NCBI GenBank assembly: GCA_024687745.1
Contig: JAILEM010000230.1
Coordinates: 1 to 54,198, forward strand
Length of the DNA stretch: 54,198 nt
Direction of reading: 5' to 3'
From: Lachnospiraceae bacterium
GTDB lineage: Bacteria; Bacillota; Clostridia; Lachnospirales; Lachnospiraceae
Each line of letters starts with the position of its first letter. Position 1 is the first letter of the stretch. The position numbers and the translations under genes were made by a program. The notes beneath the pieces were generated by a model that was not told the DNA's origin, did not search any database, and saw only the letters and a list, made by a program, of their open reading frames with translations. Positions 8,925-19,200 of this stretch are shown here, piece by piece.

Positions 8925-11099
8925 TTGCGAAGACTTTATAAGCATGTTATCGCGGTATTTTTGGCAACAGCTCTTATCTTCTGTGAAGCGGGGCAGGGCA
9001 GAGGATATGGTTTTCTTACAGGCAGAGTCTATGCAGACGAACCGGTTTCTGAGGAAGAAGCCCCTGACGAAAACGTGGATGGGAGTATGGGAGAGACCTC
9101 TGAAGTGCCAGGCTCTGATGAACTCTCAGACAGCGTAACAGATCCTGAGAGTGAAGAGGAGCCATCAGAGAATACTGAAGATAACAATACGGAAAATGAA
9201 TCAATTGATAATGAAGCCGGTAATGAAGATGATACAGGGTCCGCTGAGACGGACCCGTATTCATCTGATGAGGGATCGCTCTATGAGGACGAAGCAGAGC
9301 TGCAGGACGAAGCAGAACTGCAGGACGAAGCAGTTGCGCAGGATGAAACAGTTGCGCAGGATGAAACAGTGCTTCAGGATGAAACAGATGATCCCGGTAC
9401 GGCTCCTGAAAGGGCGGCCCCAAATCCCTACGGAGCAGCGGGACAGAGTGAAGAATTTCTTTCTGAGACTGAATTTTTAAGTGAGGAGGCTTCAGAGGAA
9501 AGAGATCTTCCAAATGCTCCGGGAAGCATTGAAGAGGATATCCCGGAAGAGGAGGTTTTACCGGAGGATAGTGAAAGACCGGCCCCTGATGAGACGGATA
9601 CTGATAAGGTAAATAATGAGCAGGCTGATACAGAGAGTGAGGAAGCTGCAGAGGATGAGGAATATCTGACCATAACCTATGTCTCTGAGTATGAAGCAGC
9701 GAACCTGCCTGTAGATGAGAAGCATTATCATAAGGGAGATACCGCTGTTATCTCCTTTGATGAGCCGGTAGCGGATGGATATGATTTCTGGGGATTCAGC
9801 TTCACAGGAGATCCCTCTGAGATCTATACAGGAGGCTACAGCTTTATAATCGAGGATAATGTTACCCTTACTGCGATCTTTGAAGAGCAGGAGGAATATG
9901 ATGAGGATAACGGATGCTGGTATCCCCGTTTTTCAAATGATGTAAGCTCCGATTTCAGGGGGAACAGCAACAGATACGGGAAAAATCAGGATATCATAGA
10001 TGCCCTGAATTCATATGTTGATTCCCTTGACGGCAGTTTTCCGTATGAATATTATGACGGAGGTTCGGTATTGTCCATACAGTGCTGTGCCCTGGTGGAT
10101 TATATATGGGAAAACGTTTTTGGCTTAAGCCGCAGATTCAGTACGTGGGAGAGAAGCGTTATCGACTCGGACCGAAGGCTTAACCGGGATGAGATCTGTG
10201 ATTTTCTTAAGGAAAACAATGCAAGAAGCGGAGATATAATCTGGTGCCGTGATCCATGGAGTGCAGAGGATTATAATATCACGCATTTTATGGTCCTTTT
10301 ATGGTACAACGAGGACGGACTCTGTCTTACCGACGGATACGGCAGGAACAATGAGGGTCATGTCTGGAAGAATAACAGATTCGTGACCTATGGCGGGAGC
10401 AATCATGCCAAGTACTTCAGCGGGAACTGTTATGTGAGACTTTATCATATAAATGATGAGGCCATACCGGAGTATATTGAGGAAGAGAATGAAGAGGACC
10501 TCTGTCAGGAGGACGAAAGAAATATAGAAAATATTGATATTTTAGAGCACAATATGGAGGGCTATGATGAGATAACGGGGGAGCTTGATACAGGAGAAGC
10601 TCCGATGGGGATATATACTATCACCACGGTTTTAAACGGGGGAGATTACATCGAAAACGAGACGGATATCATCCCTGAAAGCTACGAAGAAGGGATGCTT
10701 GAGAACAGTGAGATAAGACTTCCCCGTAAGCTGGAGAGAGAGGGCTATTGGTTTGACGGATGGTATACCGATCCCGGTTATGAGAATAAGATACACAGGA
10801 TCATAGATCCGGGAGACTATGTTCTGTATGCAAAATGGGTTCCCATGACCTTCAGGATAAGATTTGATGAAAATTCTCCAAATAGGGTATGGGTAAGGGG
10901 TAGGACACGCGACCAGAAGATGGTAATGGGGAGCGGAGAGAGACTCGAAGAAAACGGTTATTATGCAAAAGGCTACAGGTTTCTCGGATGGTCCCTTAAC
11001 AGGGATTCGGAAAGTGCAGATTACAAGGATATGGATGTTTTTGTACCGGATGAATACAGCAGTACGATAATGCTGTATGCGGTATGGGAGAAGCTTTAA
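8925..11099 (+). CDS. Secreted acidic protein with NlpC/P60-like domain and InlB-type repeats
   Basis: This 724-aa protein starts at TTG and has a signal peptide (basic MRRLYKH, then a hydrophobic stretch, likely cleavage near VYA-DE). Residues about 40-240 are extremely acidic low-complexity sequence, including six 6-residue QDExxx repeats. An InlB-like repeat follows (about 245-325). The core at about 340-520 looks like a papain-fold NlpC/P60 or CHAP domain: Cys in SIQCCALVDYIWENVFG, then GDIIWC and a His in ITHFMVLLW. Two Flg_new (Listeria-Bacteroides) repeats end the protein, with GYWFDGWYTDPGYENK and GYRFLGWS motifs. It is probably a cell-wall hydrolase or wall-associated peptidase; the substrate is unknown. 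A strong terminator follows. Confidence 0.72.
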   Translation: MRRLYKHVIAVFLATALIFCEAGQGRGYGFLTGRVYADEPVSEEEAPDENVDGSMGETSEVPGSDELSDSVTDPESEEEPSENTEDNNTENESIDNEAGNEDDTGSAETDPYSSDEGSLYEDEAELQDEAELQDEAVAQDETVAQDETVLQDETDDPGTAPERAAPNPYGAAGQSEEFLSETEFLSEEASEERDLPNAPGSIEEDIPEEEVLPEDSERPAPDETDTDKVNNEQADTESEEAAEDEEYLTITYVSEYEAANLPVDEKHYHKGDTAVISFDEPVADGYDFWGFSFTGDPSEIYTGGYSFIIEDNVTLTAIFEEQEEYDEDNGCWYPRFSNDVSSDFRGNSNRYGKNQDIIDALNSYVDSLDGSFPYEYYDGGSVLSIQCCALVDYIWENVFGLSRRFSTWERSVIDSDRRLNRDEICDFLKENNARSGDIIWCRDPWSAEDYNITHFMVLLWYNEDGLCLTDGYGRNNEGHVWKNNRFVTYGGSNHAKYFSGNCYVRLYHINDEAIPEYIEEENEEDLCQEDERNIENIDILEHNMEGYDEITGELDTGEAPMGIYTITTVLNGGDYIENETDIIPESYEEGMLENSEIRLPRKLEREGYWFDGWYTDPGYENKIHRIIDPGDYVLYAKWVPMTFRIRFDENSPNRVWVRGRTRDQKMVMGSGERLEENGYYAKGYRFLGWSLNRDSESADYKDMDVFVPDEYSSTIMLYAVWEKL
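9285..9392 (+). repeat. Six in-frame 18-bp repeats coding for QDExxx
   Basis: Consecutive 18-bp units encode EDEAEL, QDEAEL, QDEAVA, QDETVA, QDETVL and QDETDD inside the acidic linker. Neighbouring units are almost identical at the DNA level, which points to recent slippage or duplication. Confidence 0.9.
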
Positions 11100-11133
11100 A
11101 TACGTGTCTCATTAACGGGACACGTATTTTGTT
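11098..11133 (+). terminator. Rho-independent terminator after the acidic secreted protein
   Basis: A perfect 11-bp stem (11098-11108 with 11119-11129, arms AAATACGTGTC and GACACGTATTT) overlaps the stop codon and is followed by TTTTGTTAT. Confidence 0.85.
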
Positions 11134-11208
11134 ATATTCTTCCTGTAAGGTGATCACGGTACTGCTTAAGCGGTTACCGGGAGATCGATCATTAAGGAGG
11201 GATATGGT

Positions 11209-11400
11209 ATGAGTACAAATTTATGGGTATACTGGGCTAAGAGATTGCATATTGTTGACGGGAATAACAGGGACTGGTACGGATACTGCGATGATATAAG
11301 CAATGAATGTGATCTGAACGGGGATTCCATAATCCTTGAAACAAAAAACGGATATGTGGAGCTTTTCAGAAATAATATAAGACTTATCGAGGCCTGCTGA
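11209..11400 (+). CDS. Small 63-aa protein, unknown function
   Basis: The ORF follows an AAGGAGGGATATGGT ribosome site and has a codon pattern like its neighbours, so it is probably real. The sequence is rich in Trp, Tyr and Asn, with alternating hydrophobic residues (DSIILETKNGYVELF, then NNIRLIEAC). This suggests a small beta-barrel (SH3- or Lsm-like) fold. No signal peptide or membrane helix is seen. It stands alone between a terminator and the 9-bp repeat array. Confidence 0.6.
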   Translation: MSTNLWVYWAKRLHIVDGNNRDWYGYCDDISNECDLNGDSIILETKNGYVELFRNNIRLIEAC

Positions 11401-11515
11401 GCCTTGGACCGGGCAGTGACCGAAGGGAACAATTCTCTGTGACCGGGCTGTTATGTTTTGGAAGCTTATATGCGTGAGCAGGGTGGTCCGGGTATTTGCG
11501 TGATACAGAGATATC

Positions 11516-11610
11516 TGTGATGTATGTGATGTATGTGATTTATGTGATTTGTGTGAAGTATGTGACGTATGTGATGCATGTGATTAGTGTGAAGTGTGTG
11601 ACGTATGTGA
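11516..11610 (+). repeat. Tandem 9-bp repeat, TGTGA plus four variable bases, eleven copies
   Basis: TGTGA recurs without error at exactly 9-bp spacing, starting at 11516, 11525, 11534 and so on to 11606. The four bases in between are mostly TGTA, TTTA, CGTA or AGTG. The array ends about 30 bp before the sbcD start, so it lies in the sbcDC leader or promoter region. Because 9 is a multiple of 3, it can be read as an open 34-codon Val/Tyr-rich frame from 11520 to 11624, but no ribosome site precedes it. Confidence 0.9.
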
Positions 11611-11641
11611 TGTGTATGGTTTGATCAAGAGGTAAGCGAAC

Positions 11642-12787
11642 ATGAAATTTATTCATCTGGCTGATCTTCATATCGGTAAGACAGTAAAGGAATTCAGTAT
11701 GATAGAGGATCAGGAGTATGTTCTTGACAGGGTTGTCAATATCGCAAAGGATGAGGATATCGATGCGGTTCTTATTTCGGGAGACGTCTATGACAGGAGT
11801 ATACCCTCCGAGGAAGCGGTAAGGGTCTTTGATGAGTTCATATACAGACTCTCAGAGATCCCCGTAAAGGTATTGCTGATCAGCGGAAATCACGATTCGG
11901 ATGAGAGGCTTAATTTTGGCAGCAGACTGTTTGAGGATAAGGATATATATTTCTGCACCAAATACGACGGACATCTGTATAAACAGACCTTTGAGGATGA
12001 GTTCGGCCCGCTTAATTTTTACCTCTTACCCTTTGTCAAGGCGTCACAGGTAAGGTATTTCTTTCCTCAGGAGATATTGGAGGATTACGATAAAGCGGTA
12101 AGGACGGTAATAGAAAAGGCAGAGATAGACAGGAGTGAGCGCAATGTCATCCTTGCCCACCAGTTCGTTACAGGTGATTCCTCAGGGGTTATATTGGGAG
12201 GCTCGGAAAGTGCCGCCACCGTAAATGTAGGGAATGTTGAGATGATAAAATATGACTGCTTTGATCCCTTTGATTATGCCGCACTCGGTCATATTCACAG
12301 GGCGCAGAAGGCAGGACGGGAAGAGGTCAGATATGCCGGAACCCTTCTTAAGTATCATATCGATGAAGTGGATAATGAGAATACAATTCCCATAATAACC
12401 ATGAAGGAAAAGGGCAATTTAGACATAGAGTTAAGACCCGTTAAGCCCCTTCGCAATATGAGAAGGATAAAGGGGCCTATAAATAAGCTTCTTTCCGCGG
12501 AAAATCTTAGGGATACCGATGATTATATTTTTGCCATACTGACGGATGAGAATCCGGTAAATGATGCAATGACGATATTCAGGCGGTATTATCCAAATAC
12601 CTTACAGATAAAATACGAAAACTCACATACTAAGGAACTGGAGATGACCGAAGCGGAGGGATATTCGGAGGCAAGAAGCTTTACCGAGATAATAGGGGAC
12701 TTTTACAGGTTTATGTATAAGAGAGACATAAGTGAGGAGGAAATGGCTGTCATGAAGGAAGCAGCCGGAAAGGCAGGGATATCATGA
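11642..12787 (+). CDS. sbcD: SbcD (Mre11-type) nuclease subunit
   Basis: This 381-aa protein has every metallophosphoesterase motif: DLHIG (Asp8, His10), GDVYD (Asp48), GNHD (Asn83, His84, Asp85), a His in ILAHQF, and GHIHR. These residues bind two Mn ions. With SbcC it forms the Mre11-Rad50-like nuclease that opens hairpins and processes blocked double-strand ends in the cytoplasm. The stop overlaps the sbcC start by 4 bp (ATGA), so the subunits are translationally coupled. The length is normal. An odd 9-bp repeat array lies just upstream. Confidence 0.97.
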   Translation: MKFIHLADLHIGKTVKEFSMIEDQEYVLDRVVNIAKDEDIDAVLISGDVYDRSIPSEEAVRVFDEFIYRLSEIPVKVLLISGNHDSDERLNFGSRLFEDKDIYFCTKYDGHLYKQTFEDEFGPLNFYLLPFVKASQVRYFFPQEILEDYDKAVRTVIEKAEIDRSERNVILAHQFVTGDSSGVILGGSESAATVNVGNVEMIKYDCFDPFDYAALGHIHRAQKAGREEVRYAGTLLKYHIDEVDNENTIPIITMKEKGNLDIELRPVKPLRNMRRIKGPINKLLSAENLRDTDDYIFAILTDENPVNDAMTIFRRYYPNTLQIKYENSHTKELEMTEAEGYSEARSFTEIIGDFYRFMYKRDISEEEMAVMKEAAGKAGIS

Positions 12788-15700
12788 GACCGCTCAGACT
12801 GATAATAAGTGCTTTTGGGCCATATGCTGATACTATGCCCGAAATAGATTTTACAGAATTCGACAGGGACGGCCTTTTTCTTATCTCAGGTGAGACAGGC
12901 TCCGGCAAGACTACTATTTTCGATGCCATAACCTATGCTCTATTCGGACAGACCAGCTGTGTACACAGGGATGAGAAGTACATAAGGAGTGATTATGCAG
13001 ACATCGATACACCCTCCTATGTGGAATTTCATTTTTCCCACCAGGGGAAGGATTACTGTGTCAAAAGATTTCCTTCTTTTTTAAAACAGAAGGTAAGGGG
13101 AGAGGGGACCACACTCCGGAATGAGAGAGCTGAGTTTTGCGAAGAGGGGAAGACTCCCATTGAAGGGATCACAAATGTCAATGAGGCGATAAGCGAGCTT
13201 CTGAGGCTGGATTTTAAACAGTTTAAACAGGTAGCGATGATAGCCCAGGGTGAGTTTCTCGAACTGATCAACGCATCGACGGAAGACAGGACAAAGATAT
13301 TGCGCAATATCTTTTTGACGGAAGGATATCAGAAAATATCGGACGAATTAAATAAAATGCAGAGAGAGAGCTTTGGCAGAAGTGAGGATGCCAGAAAGGC
13401 GATAGTCCTCTTTATGGAAGGATTGAAGGCTGAGGAAGGGACAGCTCTGAGTGAGGAGCTTGAAAAGACAGTCACCGATCACCGGAATACCAATGATCTG
13501 TGGGATAAAGAAGAGATGATCGGGCTTATTTCAAGGATCATGGATTCAGACAGAGAGCTCTATGAGATAAAAAAATCAGAATATGAAGAGGCAGGAGCAA
13601 GGTTAAAGGATATACGCGCAAGGATAAGTGTGGCCAAAGCCAACAATGAGCTCTTTGAAGATGTGAAGAAGCATGAAAAAACCCTGTCTGAGCTTGAAGC
13701 TCTAAAGGAGGACAATGAGAGGACCAGGAAAAAGGCAGATCTTTCCGACAAGGCATCCAACAGGGTCAATCCTTTATATAAAGTTTACAGGGAGCTTTTT
13801 GAAAATGTAAGGGCTTACGAAGAGAGGCTTGTCAACAGGCTCGAAGAACAGAAGGTGACGGATGAAAAGCTAAATGATGCAAGGAAGGCTTACTCTGAGA
13901 TAAAGCTTAAGGAACCTCTTATAACAGAGGATCTTGCCGCTTTAAAGGATATCGATAATAACCTTGAAAACTATACCAGACGTGACCTTGCAAGAGCCGC
14001 TCTTACAAAGTATAAAAACATGGTTTCAGAGCTTAAGGATAAGCATAAGGAGATCACGGGAAAGAGAGAAAAAAAGAGCGAGGAGCTTAAGGAGCTTGAG
14101 GGAAGGCTAAACAGCCTTAAGGACAGCTCCGAGCTTTTGGTAAAGGCAGAGACAAAGGCCCTTGATATAGGGAAGCTATTGAAGGAATCGGAGTCTCTTA
14201 TCGTCAGAGCTGATGAGATCATATCATATAACAGGGATATGAAGGATAAGCAAAAGAGAGCTGAAGAAATGATAGGGGAGCTTGAAGAGGCTCTAAGAAA
14301 GAGGGAAGATTACGAGCGGATACTTGACGGCTGCAGGGCCGGTATACTTGCAAAGCTTCTTAAGGAGGGAGAGCCCTGTCCCGTATGCGGATCATTTCAT
14401 CATCCAAAGCCCGCAGAGCTTACAGGCGAGAGTGTCACGGAGGAGGGACTAAAAGCTTATAAGGAGACGGAGAACAGGATAAGGACAGAAAAGGAGAGTG
14501 CTGTTTCCGATGCCGAAAGGGCAGTTGTCTATTACAATTCAGAATACGAATCCTTAAGAACAGGTATCGAGAGGATCCTTTCAAATAAGATCTCAGATGT
14601 GGCAGGAAATCACATAACCTTTACAATGGAGCAGAAGGGAGATCCCGATACTGACAGAAGGCTTCTTGAAGATATTAAGTCAGGGCTTGAAAGAATGGCC
14701 TCAGAGGCAGAAAAGGAAGTGTCTGTACAGAGGAGCAGAAAGACATCACATGAGAAGACGGAAAAAGAGATAGATGAGCTCAAAAACAAAATCCTTCCGG
14801 AGCTTGATAAGGAAGCTGAAGACTTAAGAAGGTCACTTGAGTCTGCCAGGATATCAGTTACAGAGAATGAGACGACACTTGAAGCACTTAAGAATCTTAA
14901 GTATGAAAGCAGGGAAAGTGCTGTTTTGAAGGCGGAGGGGCTTAAGCAAAATATAGAGAAGATACAGAGAGAAACAGAGAAGGCAGAGAAGTATTTTGAT
15001 GAGATGAAAAAGAAACAGACCGAGCTTGCTTCTTCGATAAGTGCACTTAAGGGTACGATCGAGAGCACAAGGAAAAGCTGTGGGGAAAAGGAAGAAGCAT
15101 TTATTAAAGAGAGAGAAAAATACTTTGTAAATGATGATGAATTCTATTCATATATTATGGAACCGGAAGCAATAAAGGAAATGAAGGAAAGGGTTTCTTC
15201 CTTTGATATGAGGCTTGCATCCGTAACCTTACTTCTTAAAGAGGCAAGAGAGAAGATAAAAGATAAAGAGTTTATTGATGTATCAGGCTTGAACGGGGAA
15301 GAAACGATACTGGATGCAGGATACAGACAGGCCTCATCTGTTGTAAACAGCATCGATCAGAGAATAAAGAGTAATGAAAATATAAAGAAAAGCATAGAGG
15401 ACAGGGTAAAGGAGCATGAGAAAGCCTTTAATGAATATCATATCAATAAACGTCTTTATGATCTGGTAAGCGGTAATCTGACAAACGGGAATGCAAAGAT
15501 AAGTCTTGAGCAGTATATACAGACCAGACATTTTGACAGTATCATAGCCGCCGCAAACAGAAGACTCTATCCCATGAGTGATTCGAGGTTTGAACTTCGA
15601 AGGAAGATAAATCCCGAGGGGAGAAGGAGCAGGGAGATCCTTGATCTTGAGGTTTTTGACAATTATACCGGTAAGCTTAGACCGGTCGGAAACTTATCGG

Positions 15701-15993
15701 GTGGTGAGAGCTTTAAAGCGTCCCTTAGTCTGGCACTTGGACTTTCGGACACTGTCTCGCAGAATAACGGAGGGATACAGATGGAGGCTCTTTTTGTGGA
15801 TGAGGGCTTTGGAAGTCTTGACGGCAGATCCATAGACAATACACTGGAAACTCTGATGACACTGTCGGGAAAGGGAAAGCTTGTGGGTATAATAAGCCAC
15901 AGAGATGAATTGCGCGAGGCTATCCCACAGAAGATCCTTATAGAGAAGACTAAGGAGGGAAGCAGGTTCACCATCCGGGGGAATAATCCGTAA
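12784..15993 (+). CDS. sbcC: SbcC (Rad50-type) ATPase subunit
   Basis: This 1069-aa SMC-like protein has a Walker A motif GETGSGKTT (residues 36-44), a Q-loop region, two long antiparallel coiled coils, a zinc hook CPVC at 532-535, an ABC signature LSGGESF starting at 971, and Walker B FVDEGFGSLD (Asp1006, Glu1007). ATP binding by the heads controls SbcD nuclease access, and the zinc hook joins two molecules. All functional motifs are intact. It partners with sbcD immediately upstream. No gene follows for 250 bp. Confidence 0.97.
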   Translation: MRPLRLIISAFGPYADTMPEIDFTEFDRDGLFLISGETGSGKTTIFDAITYALFGQTSCVHRDEKYIRSDYADIDTPSYVEFHFSHQGKDYCVKRFPSFLKQKVRGEGTTLRNERAEFCEEGKTPIEGITNVNEAISELLRLDFKQFKQVAMIAQGEFLELINASTEDRTKILRNIFLTEGYQKISDELNKMQRESFGRSEDARKAIVLFMEGLKAEEGTALSEELEKTVTDHRNTNDLWDKEEMIGLISRIMDSDRELYEIKKSEYEEAGARLKDIRARISVAKANNELFEDVKKHEKTLSELEALKEDNERTRKKADLSDKASNRVNPLYKVYRELFENVRAYEERLVNRLEEQKVTDEKLNDARKAYSEIKLKEPLITEDLAALKDIDNNLENYTRRDLARAALTKYKNMVSELKDKHKEITGKREKKSEELKELEGRLNSLKDSSELLVKAETKALDIGKLLKESESLIVRADEIISYNRDMKDKQKRAEEMIGELEEALRKREDYERILDGCRAGILAKLLKEGEPCPVCGSFHHPKPAELTGESVTEEGLKAYKETENRIRTEKESAVSDAERAVVYYNSEYESLRTGIERILSNKISDVAGNHITFTMEQKGDPDTDRRLLEDIKSGLERMASEAEKEVSVQRSRKTSHEKTEKEIDELKNKILPELDKEAEDLRRSLESARISVTENETTLEALKNLKYESRESAVLKAEGLKQNIEKIQRETEKAEKYFDEMKKKQTELASSISALKGTIESTRKSCGEKEEAFIKEREKYFVNDDEFYSYIMEPEAIKEMKERVSSFDMRLASVTLLLKEAREKIKDKEFIDVSGLNGEETILDAGYRQASSVVNSIDQRIKSNENIKKSIEDRVKEHEKAFNEYHINKRLYDLVSGNLTNGNAKISLEQYIQTRHFDSIIAAANRRLYPMSDSRFELRRKINPEGRRSREILDLEVFDNYTGKLRPVGNLSGGESFKASLSLALGLSDTVSQNNGGIQMEALFVDEGFGSLDGRSIDNTLETLMTLSGKGKLVGIISHRDELREAIPQKILIEKTKEGSRFTIRGNNP

Positions 15994-16047
15994 AAACGTA
16001 TCAAAAACGACTTGAAAACAGAAAATCCGTATGATACCATTTCTTTA

Positions 16048-16071
16048 CCGGCTGCAGGATAATGCAGCCGG
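16048..16071 (+). other. Stem-loop downstream of sbcC
   Basis: Arms CCGGCTGCA (16048-16056) and TGCAGCCGG (16063-16071) form a perfect 9-bp GC-rich stem with a 6-nt loop. No T-run follows, so it is not a canonical terminator, but it could act as a weak terminator or 3' RNA stabiliser for sbcDC. Confidence 0.5.
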
Positions 16072-16149
16072 GATCTTAAGAGGATGTATAAGAGATCATA
16101 TTATCCATCCTTCAGTTGTATAAATCTACTTTCATATTGATTTATTTTT

Positions 16150-16163
16150 TGTGCGTTCGCACA
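16150..16163. promoter_or_regulatory. Short palindrome upstream of essC (possible operator)
   Basis: TGTGCG and CGCACA form a perfect inverted repeat around TT, about 80 bp before the essC start, in a region with no gene. It could be a regulator site for the type VII locus or part of a small hairpin. No convincing promoter hexamers were found beside it. Confidence 0.3.
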
Positions 16164-16243
16164 GCTGTTCAAACTTATTTAGGCCATAACGGGACCGTAA
16201 AGTAATTAAATGAATAAAAAGTTTTAAAAGAAAGGAACTGATA

Positions 16244-19200
16244 TTGAGGATCACTGCTATTGTGTGCAATCAAAAGCACGCAGTGGAAAAGGTCATCCTG
16301 CCGGGGCAGAGGGAAATAATATATATTGACAGACATTTGTTTTCTCTGAAAAAAAGCTTTGAGATAGAGCTTTTTTCCGATAATGCTTCGCTTACGATAA
16401 ATACAGGGCAGAACAATATGATAAGGGTTACCGGCTTTGACGATCCTGTCATTATCTGCAGAAAAGACAGTGAATACAGACTGGTGACGGTCTATAGCGA
16501 AGTGCTTATGTGTCTGGTTTATTTTTCGGAAGGGGAGATAAGTGAGCTGTATAAGGTTAATGAAAGATGCAATATTAGTATCGGCAGTGCTCTTACAAAC
16601 ACCATATGTATTTTATCTATCCCAAGGCTGTCTCCCGATCATCTCTGTATAGAGAATTTTGAGGGGAGATGGCGGATGAGGGTAGGGGGTATGAGCGGGT
16701 GTTATCTAAACGGTGCATATTTGGCATCCGGTGAGTGTGTTTATCCTGATATGGGAGATGAGATCCTTTTATGGGAGATAAAGCTTTTGTGGCTTAAGGA
16801 CAGACTCATACTTACAGAGCACAGTGATAAAAAGGATATGGACCCATCGATCTGTCTAAGGATAGTACGACTTGAAACCACAGAGTCAGATTTAAGTGAC
16901 TACACAACGAATGAAAATGTACTGAATTCAGATGATGAAGAAATATATCCCCTGCCCCGGATCATCAGACCTAAGGATCTTACTCCTGTAGCTCTTGAGG
17001 CTCCGCCTCAGAAGAAGGAAATAAAAAAGGATTCTCTGATCCTTTCCATAGGACCTGCATTTACCATGGCTCTTCCCATGCTTGCAGGAACATCTCTTGC
17101 ACTTGCACTCTCAGATAAGACAATGCAGGGCAGGAATCCTTACATGTACACAGGGCTGATAACCGCCTCAATGGCTGCTCTTATCGGAAGCATGTGGGCT
17201 TTTATAAATCTTAAAAAGAGAAAGGCTGATATAAGGAGGGAGGAAAGGAAAAGAAAGAGGTTATATGGAGAATATATAGAAAATGCGGAACGAAGGATAA
17301 GGGAAAAATATATAAGCAACAGGAATTCCCTTATATATATGTACCCTCCGGTCACTGACCTTATAAGGAAAAAGGACAGAAGCTATCTGTGGAACAGGGA
17401 TGAGGAAGAAGAGGATTATCTTTATATAAGGCTGGGAAAGGGAGAGCTTGAGAGTAATACAGAGGTTGAGATCCCAAAGGAGCGCCTGGATATCGTATAT
17501 GATGAGCTAAAGGACTTTCCTGTGATGATAAAGGAGAGGTTTTCCAGATACAGGGATGTTCCCGTAACAATCGACCTTAAAAAAAACAGGGTCACGGGGG
17601 TTCTCTGTGAGGGGGAAGAGGGTCTTAAGCAGATCATATATCTTATCGTGTCGGGGATCTGTTACTGCATAAGCCCCGGAAAGATAAGGATCCTTGTCAT
17701 CTCAGTCAATGATCTTATTTCAGAGGAGGATCTGAGGATACTGAGATTTCTGCCGCATTTAAGAAATGAAGCCGTAAACCCTGTTTTTGGAGGGGAGGAG
17801 GCTGTAAATATGTTAAGAGGTATAGAGAGAGAAAGGAGGATTAACGGTGAGGACAATAACATTAAAACACTGATCATATCAGATGATATCAGTCTTGTCA
17901 GGGGATATCTCAAGGATAAGGATCTTGCAGGGATGATAATATATACCGATGATTACACGAGGATCCCAAGGGAGTGCGGACTGATAATACAGAGCGATGA
18001 TACCTTTAAGGGAGTCTTTGATACAAGGGATGCAGGCTACAGGAGGGAAATAGATCTTGATGCAATAACTGACAGGGATATAAGGCAGTTATCCATCCTT
18101 TTGAACAGAGTCGGAAGCTATGGTGAAGGAGGCATAAAGGAAATACCCGATAAGGTTCTTATGTCTGATATATATGAAAATATGGACATTGATTCTCCGG
18201 GATCCATATCAGCACTCATAAGGAAGAACTATACGGAAAATGATACCGTTACTTCGATAATGGCTCCCATCGGATTCTGTAACGATAACAGGCTTTGTTA
18301 TCTTGATGTCCACGAAAAAGGATTTGGTCCCCACGGACTCATAGCGGGAATGACAGGCAGCGGAAAGAGTGAGCTTTTACAGACCATGATCCTGTCCTTT
18401 GCGATCAGGTACTCCCCCTCTAAGGTCAACTTCTTCCTTATTGATTATAAGGGAGGAGGAATGGCAAATATGTTCAGCTCACTTCCGCATCTTTGCGGCA
18501 GCATATCCAATCTTTCGGGGAATCTTACGGGAAGGGCAATGGTTTCGATAAGGGCTGAGAATGAGCGCAGGCAGAAGATTTTTTTGTCGGCCGGTGTAAA
18601 CAATATAACGGAGTATGAAAAGAAATACATATCGGGGGAACTCAATGTACCTCTTCCCCACATCTTAATAATCATAGATGAATTTGCGGAGCTTAAAAAG
18701 AATGAGCCTGAATTTATGAAGGAGCTCATAAGTGTTGCCCAGGTCGGAAGGAGTCTCGGGGTGCATCTTATACTTGCGACCCAGAAGCCCTCAGGTGTTG
18801 TGGATGAGAATATTTACAGCAATTCCAGATTCCGTATCGCTCTTAAGGTACAGGACAGGATGGACAGCATGGATATGCTCCATAAGCCCGATGCTTCCAG
18901 GATAACAAGGGCCGGAAGAGCCTTCATCCAGGTCGGAAACGATGAGTACTATGAGGAATTCCAAAGTGCCTATTCCATGAATGTCACAAGGCTTAATGAT
19001 GAGCCGGAATACAAAAGCTTTATCCTCGATAAGCGGGGAAATGAACACTCTGTGATGGATAAGGCCTTAAGAGAGGATATCAGGGAAAAAGAAGATAAGC
19101 CAAGTGACCTTAAGCTGATACTTGAACAGATAAATGAGGAAACAAAGAGGCTTGGAATAAAACAGGCAGGAAAACTGTGGATGAAGGAGCTTCCCGAGAA

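Noticed and set aside
9016-9513. Minus-strand ORF of 165 codons
   Set aside because: It is a shadow of the low-complexity acidic linker, with no start signal or domain.
11516-11610. CRISPR array
   Set aside because: The 9-bp unit is far too short and has no unique spacers or cas genes; it is a simple tandem repeat.
11520-11624. Leader peptide encoded by the 9-bp repeat
   Set aside because: The frame is open only because the period is a multiple of three; no ribosome site was seen, so it is not annotated as a gene.
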